Part shown: piece by piece, positions 25,387-33,711 of the stretch
Numbering within the stretch: position 1 is the stretch's first letter
Layout: the number at the start of each line of letters is the position of its first letter
Origin: Streptomyces marokkonensis
GTDB taxonomy: Bacteria > Actinomycetota > Actinomycetes > Streptomycetales > Streptomycetaceae
Length of the DNA: 64,000 bases
Reading direction: 5' to 3'
NCBI RefSeq assembly: GCF_008312835.1
Contig: NZ_VSKS01000007.1
Span: forward strand, 186,001-250,000
Notes under the pieces: model-generated
The model's database searches: none
The model's input: the letters and a program-made list of their open reading frames with translations, nothing else
What the model was told of the DNA's origin: nothing
Program-made: the position numbers and the translations under genes

Positions 25387-26253
25387 CTACCGGCCCTCCC
25401 GCTCCACCGGGAGCCACAGCTCCGCGTCTGCCTCGGTGCCGTCCGGGGACATCCGCGTGCGCAGGACCTCCGGTCCTGGCCGGCTGCGGTACGGATTCGA
25501 CGGGAACCATTCGGTGAACACGTCCCGCCACAGGTGCTGGATGGCCTCCGGGACCGGCCCCGAGGTGGTGAACACCGCCCAGGTGCCGGCCGGGACTTGG
25601 AGGACGGCGGTGCCCTCGGGGGCGGCCGCTGTCGTGATCACCCCGTGGTAGTAGTCCAGTTCGGTCCCTTCGGCACGGCTCGGGTCCAGGTCGTCGCAGA
25701 CGGCGACGATGCCCTGCGGCTCCTGGTCCGACAGCTTCTCCAGGCGTTCGAGCGTCTGCCGTTCGATCCCGCGGACGAAGTCGATGATCGCCTGGTTCGG
25801 CCCCGTGTGCACGAGCGGCACCCTGGCCTTGGGGCCGACGACGGTGAAGGCCGGCCGTTCCGTCACGCGATAGCGCATGCTGTTGCTCCCTTCGACGGTG
25901 AGGCGGAAGGTCAGCCGGGGCTGGGAAACGAGCGCGGAGCCGGTGCGCCGGGCCTCTCCCGGACCCACACCGTGCACGACGCGGAACGCCCGCGCGAACG
26001 CCTCGCCCGAGCCGTAGCCGTACCGCGTCGCGATCTCCAGCAGCGTCCCGCGCCCGCCGAGCACCTCGGCACCCGCGACGGTGAGCCGCCTGCGCCTGAT
26101 GTACTCCGACAACGGCATTCCCGCGAGCGCGGAGAACATCCGGCGCAGGTGGTACTCCGACGTGGCCGCCACACGGGCCAGTTCGGCCACGTCGACCGAC
26201 TGGTCGAGATGCCGCTCGATGTGGTCCATCGTCTGGTTGAGCCGCTCCAGCAC
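25387..26253 (-). CDS. AraC family regulator with GyrI-like effector domain
   Basis: A 288-residue protein. The N-terminal 105 residues are an AraC double helix-turn-helix (LNQTMDHIERHLDQSVDVAE; SGEAFARAFRVVHGVGPGE), and residues about 125-288 form a GyrI/Rob-like ligand domain (RYRVTERPAFTVVGPKARV; YYHGVITTAA; VPAGTWAVFTTSGPVPEAI). The order DNA-binding then GyrI-like matches regulators that sense hydrophobic cations or drugs. Start GTG 26253 has AAGGAG seven bases upstream. Transcribed away from the FAD reductase gene. Targets unknown. Confidence 0.9.
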   Translation of the reverse strand: MLERLNQTMDHIERHLDQSVDVAELARVAATSEYHLRRMFSALAGMPLSEYIRRRRLTVAGAEVLGGRGTLLEIATRYGYGSGEAFARAFRVVHGVGPGEARRTGSALVSQPRLTFRLTVEGSNSMRYRVTERPAFTVVGPKARVPLVHTGPNQAIIDFVRGIERQTLERLEKLSDQEPQGIVAVCDDLDPSRAEGTELDYYHGVITTAAAPEGTAVLQVPAGTWAVFTTSGPVPEAIQHLWRDVFTEWFPSNPYRSRPGPEVLRTRMSPDGTEADAELWLPVEREGR

Positions 26254-26882
26254 GCCCGGTCTCCTTCCTCTTTCGCGATCACCACGTTAGGCAGCGCGCA
26301 CACCCCCGCACCCGACATCCTGTGCCCGATCGGATCGGGTCGGCGCGATCACCACCCCGCCCGGAGAGGCGGCGGAGTGCCGGACGCGTACGAGGTCGTG
26401 CCGGCAGCCGAGTCGGGACGTGTGGTCCGCATGTCCGGCCGCCGTCCCCGTGCCGGCCCGGAAGGCCGGGCCGGCCACCCCGAGCGCCGGGAACGCCTCG
26501 CGGGCGAAGCCGGCGCCCGCTGCCCCGCAGGCCGCGTCCACCCGCAGGAGCGGCCAGTGCGCGAGGTTCCGCAGCAGTTGCCGTCCGCACGTACCCGTCC
26601 GTGGGCCGCAGCGAGCCGGCCGGCACCGCGGGCAGCGTGCATTCAACGCGCCGGACCTGCTCTGGTACACGGTCGGCGCGACCGCCGGCCGGCTGGTCGT
26701 CAGGCGGCGCGGTGCGCGGCAGCGAGGTGCTTCACTTGCTGAGCCTATTGAATTTCGATAGATTCCCATCGTGATTCGATCGAAGCATCGGTCTTCGGTC
26801 CTCGCCTGAGCCGACCGACGCCAGGCCACGCGCCCGCGTCACGCCCACGTCGGCCCCGACCGCGTCCCCGAGGAGCACAGTC
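26254..26882. other. Long intergenic region with no convincing gene
   Basis: About 630 bp. Frames on both strands are open because of GC content, but have no family resemblance. The part from about 26730 to 26800 is clearly AT-richer than its surroundings and holds a likely promoter and a TTCGATCGAA palindrome at about 26775. The left 400 bp may be decayed coding sequence (a minus-strand frame near 26350-26640 has moderate codon bias), but I cannot name an ancestor. Confidence 0.4.
26736..26764 (+). promoter_or_regulatory. Candidate vegetative promoter of the FAD reductase gene
   Basis: TTGCTG (26736-26741), 17-bp spacer, TAGATT (26759-26764), within the local AT-rich patch, about 115 bp upstream of the start at 26883. 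Confidence 0.4.
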
Positions 26883-28061
26883 ATGCCCGCACCAGCCCGC
26901 CCCCACCGCCCCGCAGAGCCTGCCGGTACCGACGTACTGGTGGTCGGGGCCGGGCTGGCCGGTCTGCACGTCGCCACGCTCCTCGCCCGGCAGGGGCACG
27001 ACGTCCTGCTCGTCGACCGCCGCACCACCCTGGCCGGGGCGATCCGCACCACCGGCATCTTCGTCCGCAAGACACTCGACGACTTCCCCCTTCCCGAGGA
27101 GCACCTCGGACCCCCGATCCGCCGCGTACTGCTCTACCCCCCGGGCATGGGCCGCCCGGTCAGCCTGGTCAGTGACCGCGACGAATACCGGGTGGGCGAC
27201 ATGGCACGGCTGTACGAGGCGGCCGCCGTGGTCGCGGTCGACGCCGGTGTGCGGCTGGCGCTGGGCACGCGGTACGCCGGACGGCAGGGCGACGCCTTCC
27301 GCCTGACCGGCCGCGACGGGCCCGCCGAGGTCCGGGCGCGCTTCGTCGTCGGCGCCGACGGAGCCCGTTCGAGCGTCGCCCGCGACCTCGGCCTCGACCG
27401 CAACCGCCACCTGCTGATCGGCGCCGAAGAGGTCTTCCAGGTGCCCCCGAACGGCGAACCCCCCACCTTCCACTGCGTCCTCGACCCCTCGCTCGCCCCC
27501 GGATACCTCGCCTGGGTGGTTCACGACGGGCAGCACGCCCATGTCGGTGTCGCCGGCTACGCCGACCGCTTCCCGGAAGGCCTGCGCCGGGCGGTGGAAC
27601 GCTTCAGTGCCTCGGCGCCAGGACTGGCCGGCGTCGAACGTCCCGAAGCGGTGGAGCGTCGCGGAGGACCGATACCCGTCGGCGGCGTGCTGCGCCGCAT
27701 CAGCTGCGCCGAGGGACTTCTCGTCGGGGACGCGGCGGGCGCGGTCTCCCCCCTCACCGCCGGCGGCCTGGATCCCTGCCTGCGGCTCTCGGAGCTGGCC
27801 GCCTCCGTCCTCGACGACGCACTGCGGTCGGGGAAGCCGGACGCGCTCACCCATTACAGCGGAGCCGGACTGCGGGGCAGTTTCCGAGGACGGCTCTCGC
27901 TGCGCAGGGCGCTGTCCCACGTACGGACACCGGTGGCGACGACAGCCGCGTTCACCCTGCTGCGCACACCGCTGGGCCGGGCCGCGGCCGGCCGCATCCT
28001 CTTCGGCGACCGGTCCTTCCCCGGCAGCCCCGCCCCTCACGTCGGCGCCGCACGGAACTGA
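26883..28061 (+). CDS. FAD-dependent oxidoreductase, geranylgeranyl-reductase-like
   Basis: A 392-residue flavoprotein. FAD-binding VVGAGLAGLHVATLLARQ lies at about 20-37, the DG motif VVGADGARSSVAR at about 157-169, and the GD motif LLVGDAAGAVSPLTAGGLD at about 280-298 with the PLTAGG form typical of geranylgeranyl reductases and related dehydrogenases. It may reduce prenyl chains or act on a polyketide; no prenyl-biosynthesis gene is adjacent, so the substrate is unknown. ATG 26883 has GAGGAG seven bases upstream. Monocistronic by context. Confidence 0.82.
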   Translation: MPAPARPHRPAEPAGTDVLVVGAGLAGLHVATLLARQGHDVLLVDRRTTLAGAIRTTGIFVRKTLDDFPLPEEHLGPPIRRVLLYPPGMGRPVSLVSDRDEYRVGDMARLYEAAAVVAVDAGVRLALGTRYAGRQGDAFRLTGRDGPAEVRARFVVGADGARSSVARDLGLDRNRHLLIGAEEVFQVPPNGEPPTFHCVLDPSLAPGYLAWVVHDGQHAHVGVAGYADRFPEGLRRAVERFSASAPGLAGVERPEAVERRGGPIPVGGVLRRISCAEGLLVGDAAGAVSPLTAGGLDPCLRLSELAASVLDDALRSGKPDALTHYSGAGLRGSFRGRLSLRRALSHVRTPVATTAAFTLLRTPLGRAAAGRILFGDRSFPGSPAPHVGAARN

Positions 28062-28139
28062 CGACGGCGGACCTGGACAGTCCACGGGCCCGGACGCGCC
28101 CCGCATGCGCTCGGATGCCACCCATAGCACGCTGGTCTC

Positions 28140-28361
28140 ATGGCGAGTGACCAGCCCATCGTGATCTACCCACCCGGCGAGGACGGCGGCCGGCGCGTCC
28201 GCGCGGGCACCCACTTCCTGGGGATGGCGTACGGGCTGCTGGACGTCGTGGAGTTCCTGCGCCTGGCCGGACTGGACGACGTCGACGACGACTGGATGCG
28301 GCGGTCCGCACGGGTCGAATGGCGCGGCGGCGGCCCGGACGAGTGGATCGCCCGCGGCTGA
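28140..28361 (+). CDS. Small conserved-looking hypothetical protein
   Basis: A 73-residue protein (PIVIYPPGEDGGRRVRAG start, then a FLGMAYGLLDVVEFLRLAGL helix and an acidic, Trp-containing end). There is no Shine-Dalgarno sequence; TAGCAC ends nine bases before the ATG, consistent with a leaderless mRNA. No function recognised. Strong codon bias supports it. Confidence 0.6.
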   Translation: MASDQPIVIYPPGEDGGRRVRAGTHFLGMAYGLLDVVEFLRLAGLDDVDDDWMRRSARVEWRGGGPDEWIARG

Positions 28362-28408
28362 CCGGACGACGCGAGGGGGTGTCAGTGCCGTCCGGCAGGG
28401 TGTGACCC

Positions 28409-28921
28409 ATGGGTGAACTTGTCGAACGGGTCGACGAACAGGACGAGCTCCTCGCCGTCGTCAGCAGGGGTGAGGCGATCCGCCGGGGATGGTTGCACCG
28501 CATCGCGACGGTCGTGTGCCGCGATCCCACCGGGCGGACCCTCGTGCACCGCCGGCCGCACGACGCCTCACGGTTCCCGGGCGGGTTCAACTGGATGCTG
28601 GGAGGCGCCGTGGAGGCCGGTGAGTCCTACGAAGAGGCCGCGGCGCGGGAGTTGGCGGAGGAACTCGGTGTCCGGGCCCGCCCGGCCTTCGTGTTCAAGT
28701 TCAGGTGCGCGGGGGCGATCAGCCCCTACTGGCTCGGCCTGCACGAGGTCGTCGTGACCGGGCCCGTCAGACCCGACCCCGATGAGATCGCCTGGCACGA
28801 CTGGCTCACGGAGCCCGAACTCGGGGAACTGGTCCGCCACGAGGCGTTCGTCCCAGACGCCCGCGAGGCGTTCGACCGGTATCTCGCCGTACGCCGGGAT
28901 GCTGGTCAGGGAGGACCGTGA
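28409..28921 (+). CDS. Nudix hydrolase (isopentenyl-diphosphate isomerase-like)
   Basis: A 170-residue protein with an intact Nudix box: GGAVEAGESYEEAAARELAE followed by ELGV (about 65-88), giving the GX5EX7REUXEEXGU pattern. The N-terminus (MGELVERVDEQDELLAVVSR) and the GWLHRIATVVCRDPTG strand are like the YfcD/Idi-related branch. It hydrolyses nucleoside diphosphate-linked substrates with Mg2+; the precise substrate is unknown. ATG 28409 has a weak AGGG upstream. It ends 56 bp before the DmpA gene. Confidence 0.9.
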   Translation: MGELVERVDEQDELLAVVSRGEAIRRGWLHRIATVVCRDPTGRTLVHRRPHDASRFPGGFNWMLGGAVEAGESYEEAAARELAEELGVRARPAFVFKFRCAGAISPYWLGLHEVVVTGPVRPDPDEIAWHDWLTEPELGELVRHEAFVPDAREAFDRYLAVRRDAGQGGP

Positions 28922-28977
28922 CACCGATGCCGCCGGGGGCCATGGAGCCGCCGGGCACCTGTGTAACGTCCGGCCGT

Positions 28978-30051
28978 ATGGATCCACTGCCTCATCCCCC
29001 GTCCGCGCCGGACGTCCGGCGCAGGGCCCGTGACCTCGGCATCGTCGTCGGACGCATCCCCGCCGGTCCTCTCGGCGCGATCACCGATGTGCCGGGCGTC
29101 CGCGTGGGCCACACCAGCGTCCGCAGGCACCCCGATGTGCACAGCGGGGTCACCGCCGTCGTGCCCGGCGCAGTGGGCCCGCGTTCACCCCTGCCCGCAG
29201 GCGTGTTCACCGGCAACGGCTACGGCAAACTCATCGGCACGACGCAGCTCACCGAACTCGGCGCGCTGGAGACCCCCGTACTGCTCACCTCCACCCTGTC
29301 GGCGTTCCGCGTCGCCGACGCCCTCGTCGGCTGGATGCTCCGGCAACCCGGATGCGAGGGGACGCAGAGCCTCAACCCCGTCGTGGGGGAGTGCAACGAC
29401 GGTTTCCTGTCCGACATCCGCTCACGGCCCGTCCACGAGGAGCACGTGCGGGCCGCCCTCGACGGAGCGTCCGGTGGGCCGGTGGCCGAGGGCTGCGTCG
29501 GCGCCGGCACCGGCACGGTCGCCCTCGGATTCAAGGCCGGCATCGGCACCGCCTCGCGCACGCCCGACCTGGGAGACCGGCGCTGCACCGTGGGCGTGCT
29601 GGTGCAGGCGAACTTCGGCGGCACCCTGCGCGTGCTCGGCCGCACGGTCACCCCGCAGTCCCTGGGCCTCGCGCCCGACGACCGGGCGCCCGACACGGAG
29701 ACCGGCTCCTGCATGATCGTGGTGGCCACGGACGCCCCGATCGACGCCCGGCAGCTCACCCGTGTCGCGCGGCGGGCCGTGTTCGCCCTCGCGCGCACGG
29801 GCGCGGCCTACGGCCACGGCAGCGGTGACTACGCCGTGGCCTTCGGCACGCGACCGGACGCGGGCGACCCCGTTGCGGACGCCGCACTGGGCCCGCTGTT
29901 CGAAGCGGTCCTGGACGGGGTGGAGGAGGCGGTGCTCAACTCCCTGCTCGCGGCGACGACGACCACGGGCTTTCGCGGCCGGACGGTGCCGGCTCTCCCG
30001 CCGGACCTGCTGCTGGACGCCCTTGCCGCCCCCGCCGCGGACCTCGGGTGA
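28978..30051 (+). CDS. P1 family peptidase (DmpA/BapA-type aminopeptidase)
   Basis: A 357-residue N-terminal-nucleophile peptidase. GAITDVPGVRVGHTSV (about 27-42) is the family start, and TGSCMIVVATDAP contains the self-cleavage site Gly243-Ser244; Ser244 becomes the N-terminus of the small subunit and the nucleophile. YGHGSGDYAVAF and the NSLLAATTTTG segment complete the active site. Enzymes of this family release D- or beta-amino acids from short peptides. ATG 28978 lacks a ribosome site; TAACGT ends eight bases upstream, which suggests a leaderless transcript. The frame extends to 28918 in non-family sequence. Confidence 0.9.
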   Translation: MDPLPHPPSAPDVRRRARDLGIVVGRIPAGPLGAITDVPGVRVGHTSVRRHPDVHSGVTAVVPGAVGPRSPLPAGVFTGNGYGKLIGTTQLTELGALETPVLLTSTLSAFRVADALVGWMLRQPGCEGTQSLNPVVGECNDGFLSDIRSRPVHEEHVRAALDGASGGPVAEGCVGAGTGTVALGFKAGIGTASRTPDLGDRRCTVGVLVQANFGGTLRVLGRTVTPQSLGLAPDDRAPDTETGSCMIVVATDAPIDARQLTRVARRAVFALARTGAAYGHGSGDYAVAFGTRPDAGDPVADAALGPLFEAVLDGVEEAVLNSLLAATTTTGFRGRTVPALPPDLLLDALAAPAADLG

Positions 30052-30077
30052 CCGGGGCGCCGGCCGCGCCCGGTCAC
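30048..30077 (+). terminator. Hairpin overlapping the DmpA stop
   Basis: GTGACCGGG (30048-30056) pairs perfectly with CCCGGTCAC (30069-30077), loop 12 bases; the TGA stop is inside the left arm. Confidence 0.6.
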
Positions 30078-30144
30078 TCGCGTCGTCCGTCGGCCAGCGC
30101 CGTGCCCGGCCCGCGCTCGGCGAGCCGAGGCGAGGCGAGGCAGG

Positions 30145-30282
30145 CCAGGGCCTCTCCACGACGCCGGCGTCGACCCGACCCGTCGCTTCCAGCGCGGTGT
30201 CCCTGTCCAGGGCGGCCACCTCCTCGGCACCCGCAGTCTCCGGCAGCCACCGTGCAACGGTCTCCGTTCCGGCTCCCACCTC
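30145..30282 (-). pseudogene. Fragment of a SAM-dependent methyltransferase
   Basis: On the minus strand this reads EVGAGTETVARWLPETAG then EEVAALDRDTALEA, which follows motif I of class I methyltransferases (EVGAGTGTVARWLAE..VVALDRDT) with one of the conserved glycines changed to Glu. Upstream and downstream sequence in the same frame is not methyltransferase-like, and no start, motif II or motif III is present. The 380-bp gap between the DmpA and hydrolase genes therefore seems to hold a decayed gene. By-eye similarity only. Confidence 0.35.
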
Positions 30283-30434
30283 CGGCCGGCGCCGGCCGCC
30301 CGGCCCCGCGTCCCGTGCGCGCGGGCCGTGCTGAAGGGGGCGGACACCAGCGCGGCGGCGTCGATCCGCTGGCGCGGGTGCTCCGGCGCGGACAGCCCGT
30401 CCCGGTACCGGCCGGCGCCCCGACTGAGGCGCGC

Positions 30435-31250
30435 CTACGAGTCGGCTGCCGCGTCGACCTCTCGCCAGAAGGCGTCGACACGGGCGTTGAACACGTCGGC
30501 GGCCTCCTGGAAGGGCTGATGCGCCTCTCCGGGGATCATCTCGAACTCGGCGCCCGGAATCCTCTCGGCGACCGCGCGGCCGAGGCGCGGCGGCGTGGCG
30601 ATGTCGAGTTCCCCGGCGAGGACGAGAGTCGGCGCGGTGATGCCGGGGAGCCGGTCGAGCGTGTCGTGGCCCGCGAACGCGGCGAGCTGACGCCGGAAGG
30701 CGTCGGCGGACTGCGGGTGCGGGAAGGCCAGCGCCTCCTCGACGAACCGGTCGACGGTGCCGTCGGCATGGGCACGCGCCGTGTAGACCCACAGGTAGAA
30801 CGCCTCGAGCATGGCCCGCTCGCCGGGAGCCCGCTCGACCATCCAGTGCCAGAAGTCCGTCATCCGGCGGAAGTAGGCGTCGGGGCGGGCGCAGGTGCTC
30901 ATGAGGACGAGACTGCGGACGAGCCCGGGGTGCCGGAGCGCGAGTTCCTGGGCGATGAAGCTGCCGCCCGAGAAACCGGCGACATGAGCGGCCGGGACCG
31001 CGAGCGCACGCAGCAGCGCGGCGGCGTCGTCGGCCATCCGGGGCACCGAGAGGGGCCCTTCGGGCAGTCGCGTGCGTCCGGCACCGCGGTTGTCGAACGC
31101 GGTGAGCCGGTAGCGGTCCGCGAGACCGTCGAGCTGTGACTGCCATGCCTCGGCGACGTCACCGAGTCCGGCGATCAGCAGGACGTCCGGCCCCTCGCCC
31201 CGGCGCTCGACCCAGAACTCCGTTCCGCCCGCGTCGATCATCTCGCCCAT
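30435..31250 (-). CDS. Alpha/beta hydrolase
   Basis: A 271-residue hydrolase. LLIAGLGDVAEAWQSQ (about 25-40) is the oxyanion-hole strand, the nucleophile elbow is GFSGGS with Ser94, a likely acid is in AGELDIATPP, and the base is His in GEAHQPFQE near the C-terminus. It resembles the 3-oxoadipate enol-lactonase/esterase group, substrate unknown. ATG 31250 has AGGAGG six bases upstream. Single gene; the region downstream holds a methyltransferase fragment. Confidence 0.9.
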   Translation of the reverse strand: MGEMIDAGGTEFWVERRGEGPDVLLIAGLGDVAEAWQSQLDGLADRYRLTAFDNRGAGRTRLPEGPLSVPRMADDAAALLRALAVPAAHVAGFSGGSFIAQELALRHPGLVRSLVLMSTCARPDAYFRRMTDFWHWMVERAPGERAMLEAFYLWVYTARAHADGTVDRFVEEALAFPHPQSADAFRRQLAAFAGHDTLDRLPGITAPTLVLAGELDIATPPRLGRAVAERIPGAEFEMIPGEAHQPFQEAADVFNARVDAFWREVDAAADS

Positions 31251-31433
31251 CTTCGGCCTCCTGAGCGCGGCTGATCACGAGACGACGAAAGTTCCCACGA
31301 CGCCGCGAGGACGTGGCCGTGTGCCAGGCCCGCCGTCGCCAGGGCCTTCGCTCCACCGTCTCACGGGCGGCCCCGGGCGGCGCGTGGACCACCGGTGCTC
31401 TCGGGTACGCGCACGTACCACTACTGTCGGCAC

Positions 31434-31874
31434 ATGAGCGAAGACTCCAAGCGTTCCGTCGTCGTCGAGCGAACCGCCACCGGCCACTTCGTCGCCACCA
31501 ACGCCCGCGGCGGCACCCTCCACTTCGGTACCGCCTCCGACGACGGCCCCACCACCGAATTCACCCCGGTCGAGCTCCTGCTCGCCGCGATCGGGGGCTG
31601 CACGGCCGCGGACGTCGACGTGGCCACCGCCCGCCACGCCGAGCCCGCCGCGTTCTCGGTCTCGGTGACGGGCGACAAGATCAGCGACGAACTGGGCAAC
31701 CGCATGACCAACCTCGTGGTCACGTTCGACGTCGCCTTCCCGGACGGTGAGGGCGCGGACCGGGCCCGCGCGATTCTTCCCCGCGCGGTGAAGGCATCCC
31801 ACGACCGTCTCTGCACGGTCAGCCGCACCGTTGAGTCCGGCACGCCCGTCACCGTGACGATCAAGGGCGACTGA
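31434..31874 (+). CDS. OsmC family protein
   Basis: A 146-residue protein with both redox cysteines of the OsmC/Ohr fold: Cys56 in AAIGGCTAADV and Cys127 in HDRLCTVSR. FTPVELLLAAIGGC is the family signature. OsmC proteins reduce organic hydroperoxides; this shorter-loop branch is also annotated YhfA-like, so peroxide activity is likely, not certain. ATG 31434 has no ribosome site; TACTGT ends six bases before it, a leaderless arrangement. Confidence 0.92.
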   Translation: MSEDSKRSVVVERTATGHFVATNARGGTLHFGTASDDGPTTEFTPVELLLAAIGGCTAADVDVATARHAEPAAFSVSVTGDKISDELGNRMTNLVVTFDVAFPDGEGADRARAILPRAVKASHDRLCTVSRTVESGTPVTVTIKGD

Positions 31875-31903
31875 CCGGTCGGAGGTGGTGCGGGCCGTAC
31901 AGG

Positions 31904-31932
31904 GACAGCCGGCGAGGACGGTCGCGGCTGTC
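31904..31932. terminator. Hairpin between converging osmC and TOPRIM genes
   Basis: GACAGCCG (31904-31911) pairs with CGGCTGTC (31925-31932), touching the TOPRIM gene stop. Confidence 0.5.
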
Positions 31933-32548
31933 AGAGGCTCGCGAACAGGCCGTCGAGCGGGGCGGGTACGCGGTCGGGGCCGAGGGCCTCGACGAGGGCG
32001 CGGCCGTATTGGATCTTGCGCCCCTTCTTGGTGCCGAGGAAGCGCCGGAGCTGCTGCTGCGGCGTGCGGTCCTGTTGTGCGGGCTGGCGCAGGAAGGTCC
32101 GCAGGGCGCGCTCGTCGCCCTCCGCCCGGATGATCTCCCGCACCCGCTGCACGCCGAGTGCCCGGATGAGTTCGTCCTCCAGATCCGCCGCGCAGACGTG
32201 GAACCCCTGCCCGTCCGCACCGGCCCGGTCCAGGCCGCGGGCGTAATAGCCGTACTCCGCCTCGTCGCACAGTCCCGTCAGGCGCAGGCCCAGGCCGGGT
32301 GGCCCGACCAGGCCGGCGAAGCGCCCGACGCTCATCGCACCGCCCATCGGCAGCACGCAGATTCCTTCTCCCGCCAGGTCCCTGCCACGGCTCGCGGCCA
32401 GCGCGTCGACCGCCGCGGCGTCGCTCAGCCCTTCGAGCAGGACGACCGTCCGGACGTCCAGTCGCGCCGCCAGCTCGCGCGCCGCGTCACCGGAGCCACC
32501 GGCCGCCCACGCGGTGACCGCCTCCCGGAACGCGCTCGTGTCCGCCAT
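31931..32548 (-). CDS. Stand-alone TOPRIM domain protein (OLD-nuclease-like)
   Basis: A 205-residue protein. The TOPRIM core is visible: VRTVVLLEGLSDAAAVDALA (32-51) with the metal/catalytic Glu39, a GICVLPMGGAM strand, and LTGLCDEAEYGYY with Asp95 and Glu96/Glu98. This is the TOPRIM half of OLD-family (overcoming lysogenization defect) proteins, which normally follows an ABC-type ATPase; here no ATPase is fused or adjacent. A basic tail (LGTKKGRKIQYGRALVEAL) could bind nucleic acid. ATG 32548 is used because upstream sequence in frame is not protein-like. Possible role in nucleic-acid cleavage or repair. Confidence 0.8.
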   Translation of the reverse strand: MADTSAFREAVTAWAAGGSGDAARELAARLDVRTVVLLEGLSDAAAVDALAASRGRDLAGEGICVLPMGGAMSVGRFAGLVGPPGLGLRLTGLCDEAEYGYYARGLDRAGADGQGFHVCAADLEDELIRALGVQRVREIIRAEGDERALRTFLRQPAQQDRTPQQQLRRFLGTKKGRKIQYGRALVEALGPDRVPAPLDGLFASL

Positions 32549-32765
32549 GGGACGAGTCTTTCGTGCCGTCCGGCCACCGCGGTAGCGAGTTTCCGTCCCA
32601 GGTCTCGCGGCGCGATCCGCGCGAGACGGTAACCTCCTGGCTCCACGACCGGATGGCGTACCCCTCACGCCCCCGCCTTGCGTCTTCCGCAGCGCGATCG
32701 GCCATCGTCTTGCGCGTTCCGGGATCCGGAGGGCCACCCGCGGGCGGCCCGCCTAGCTTGGGCGC

Positions 32766-33644
32766 ATGGACCACCCCACCTCGCACCGGACGCCCCACGG
32801 TACGCACTCCGTCCACCGGCACGAGCCCGGGCTCGACGCGGGCGACCAGGCGGAGATACTGGACCTGGACGCGGAGGTACTCGCCGAACACCACGCGTCC
32901 GTCATCGCCTGGCTGCCGCTCGGGCCCGCCCCTCGCCACATCGTGGACCTGGGCTGCGGAACCGGAGCCGGCGCCCTCGCGCTGCTCGAGCGCTTTCCCG
33001 AGGCCGAGCTGACGGCCGTCGACTCCTCGGCCGCCCACCTGCACCGTCTGCAGCAGAAGGTGGCGGCGGCCGGCGCGGCCGACCGTGTGCGCCTCGTGCA
33101 GGCGGACCTCGACGCGCCGGTGTGGCCCGGGCTCGGCGAACCGGAGCTGGTCTGGGCATCCGCCTCCCTGCACCACATGGCCGACCCCGCCGACACTCTG
33201 CGCAAGGTGTACGAACTGCTCGCCCCGGGTGGACTGTTCGCCGTTGTCGAGCTGGCCGACTTCCCCCGGTTCCTGCCCGGGGACGCTCCGGAAGCCGCTC
33301 CGGGTCTGGAGGATCGCTGCCACGCGGCACTCGGCCGCCGCCACGCCGCACACGTGCGCCACCGGGGCGCCGACTGGGGATCCGGGCTCGTCGAAGCCGG
33401 GTTCACCATCGAGGGTGAACGCACCGTCACCGTCGACATCGGTCCGTCCCGCTCCGACGCCGTGGGCCGCTACGCGCTCAGCAGTCTGCGCCGCGTGCGC
33501 GCCGGCGTGGCCTCCGTCCTGTCGGCCGGGGACCTCACGGCCCTCGACCACCTGCTCGACACCGACGGCCCGCGCAGCATCCTGCGCCGCGGCGATCTGA
33601 GCGTGCGCACCGAGCGCACGGTCTGGGCCGCGCGCCGCGCCTGA
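32766..33644 (+). CDS. Class I SAM-dependent methyltransferase
   Basis: A 292-residue enzyme. Motif I is IVDLGCGTGAGALALLERFP (about 60-79), the acidic end of strand 2 is LTAVDSS, post-I VRLVQADLD, motif II ELVWASASLHHMADP, and motif III LLAPGGLFAVVEL. It looks like the general Methyltransf_25 group with an extended C-terminus; substrate unknown. ATG 32766 lacks a ribosome site; TAGCTT ends six bases upstream, suggesting leaderless transcription. A terminator follows. Confidence 0.9.
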   Translation: MDHPTSHRTPHGTHSVHRHEPGLDAGDQAEILDLDAEVLAEHHASVIAWLPLGPAPRHIVDLGCGTGAGALALLERFPEAELTAVDSSAAHLHRLQQKVAAAGAADRVRLVQADLDAPVWPGLGEPELVWASASLHHMADPADTLRKVYELLAPGGLFAVVELADFPRFLPGDAPEAAPGLEDRCHAALGRRHAAHVRHRGADWGSGLVEAGFTIEGERTVTVDIGPSRSDAVGRYALSSLRRVRAGVASVLSAGDLTALDHLLDTDGPRSILRRGDLSVRTERTVWAARRA

Positions 33645-33652
33645 CGTGACAC

Positions 33653-33683
33653 GCCGATCAACGCGGCCCGGGTATTGATCGGC
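33653..33683 (+). terminator. Hairpin after the methyltransferase gene
   Basis: GCCGATCAA (33653-33661) pairs perfectly with TTGATCGGC (33675-33683), loop 13 bases. Confidence 0.65.
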
Positions 33684-33711
33684 ATTCCGAGCTCCGCATG
33701 GCGTGAGTGCG

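Noticed and set aside
26349-26642. Minus-strand gene between the AraC and FAD-reductase genes
   Set aside because: Some codon bias, but no start with a ribosome site and no family resemblance; treated as intergenic.
31403-31408. GGGTAC as a SigB-type promoter of osmC
   Set aside because: No GNNT -35 at 14-16 bp; TACTGT at 31422 fits a leaderless promoter better.
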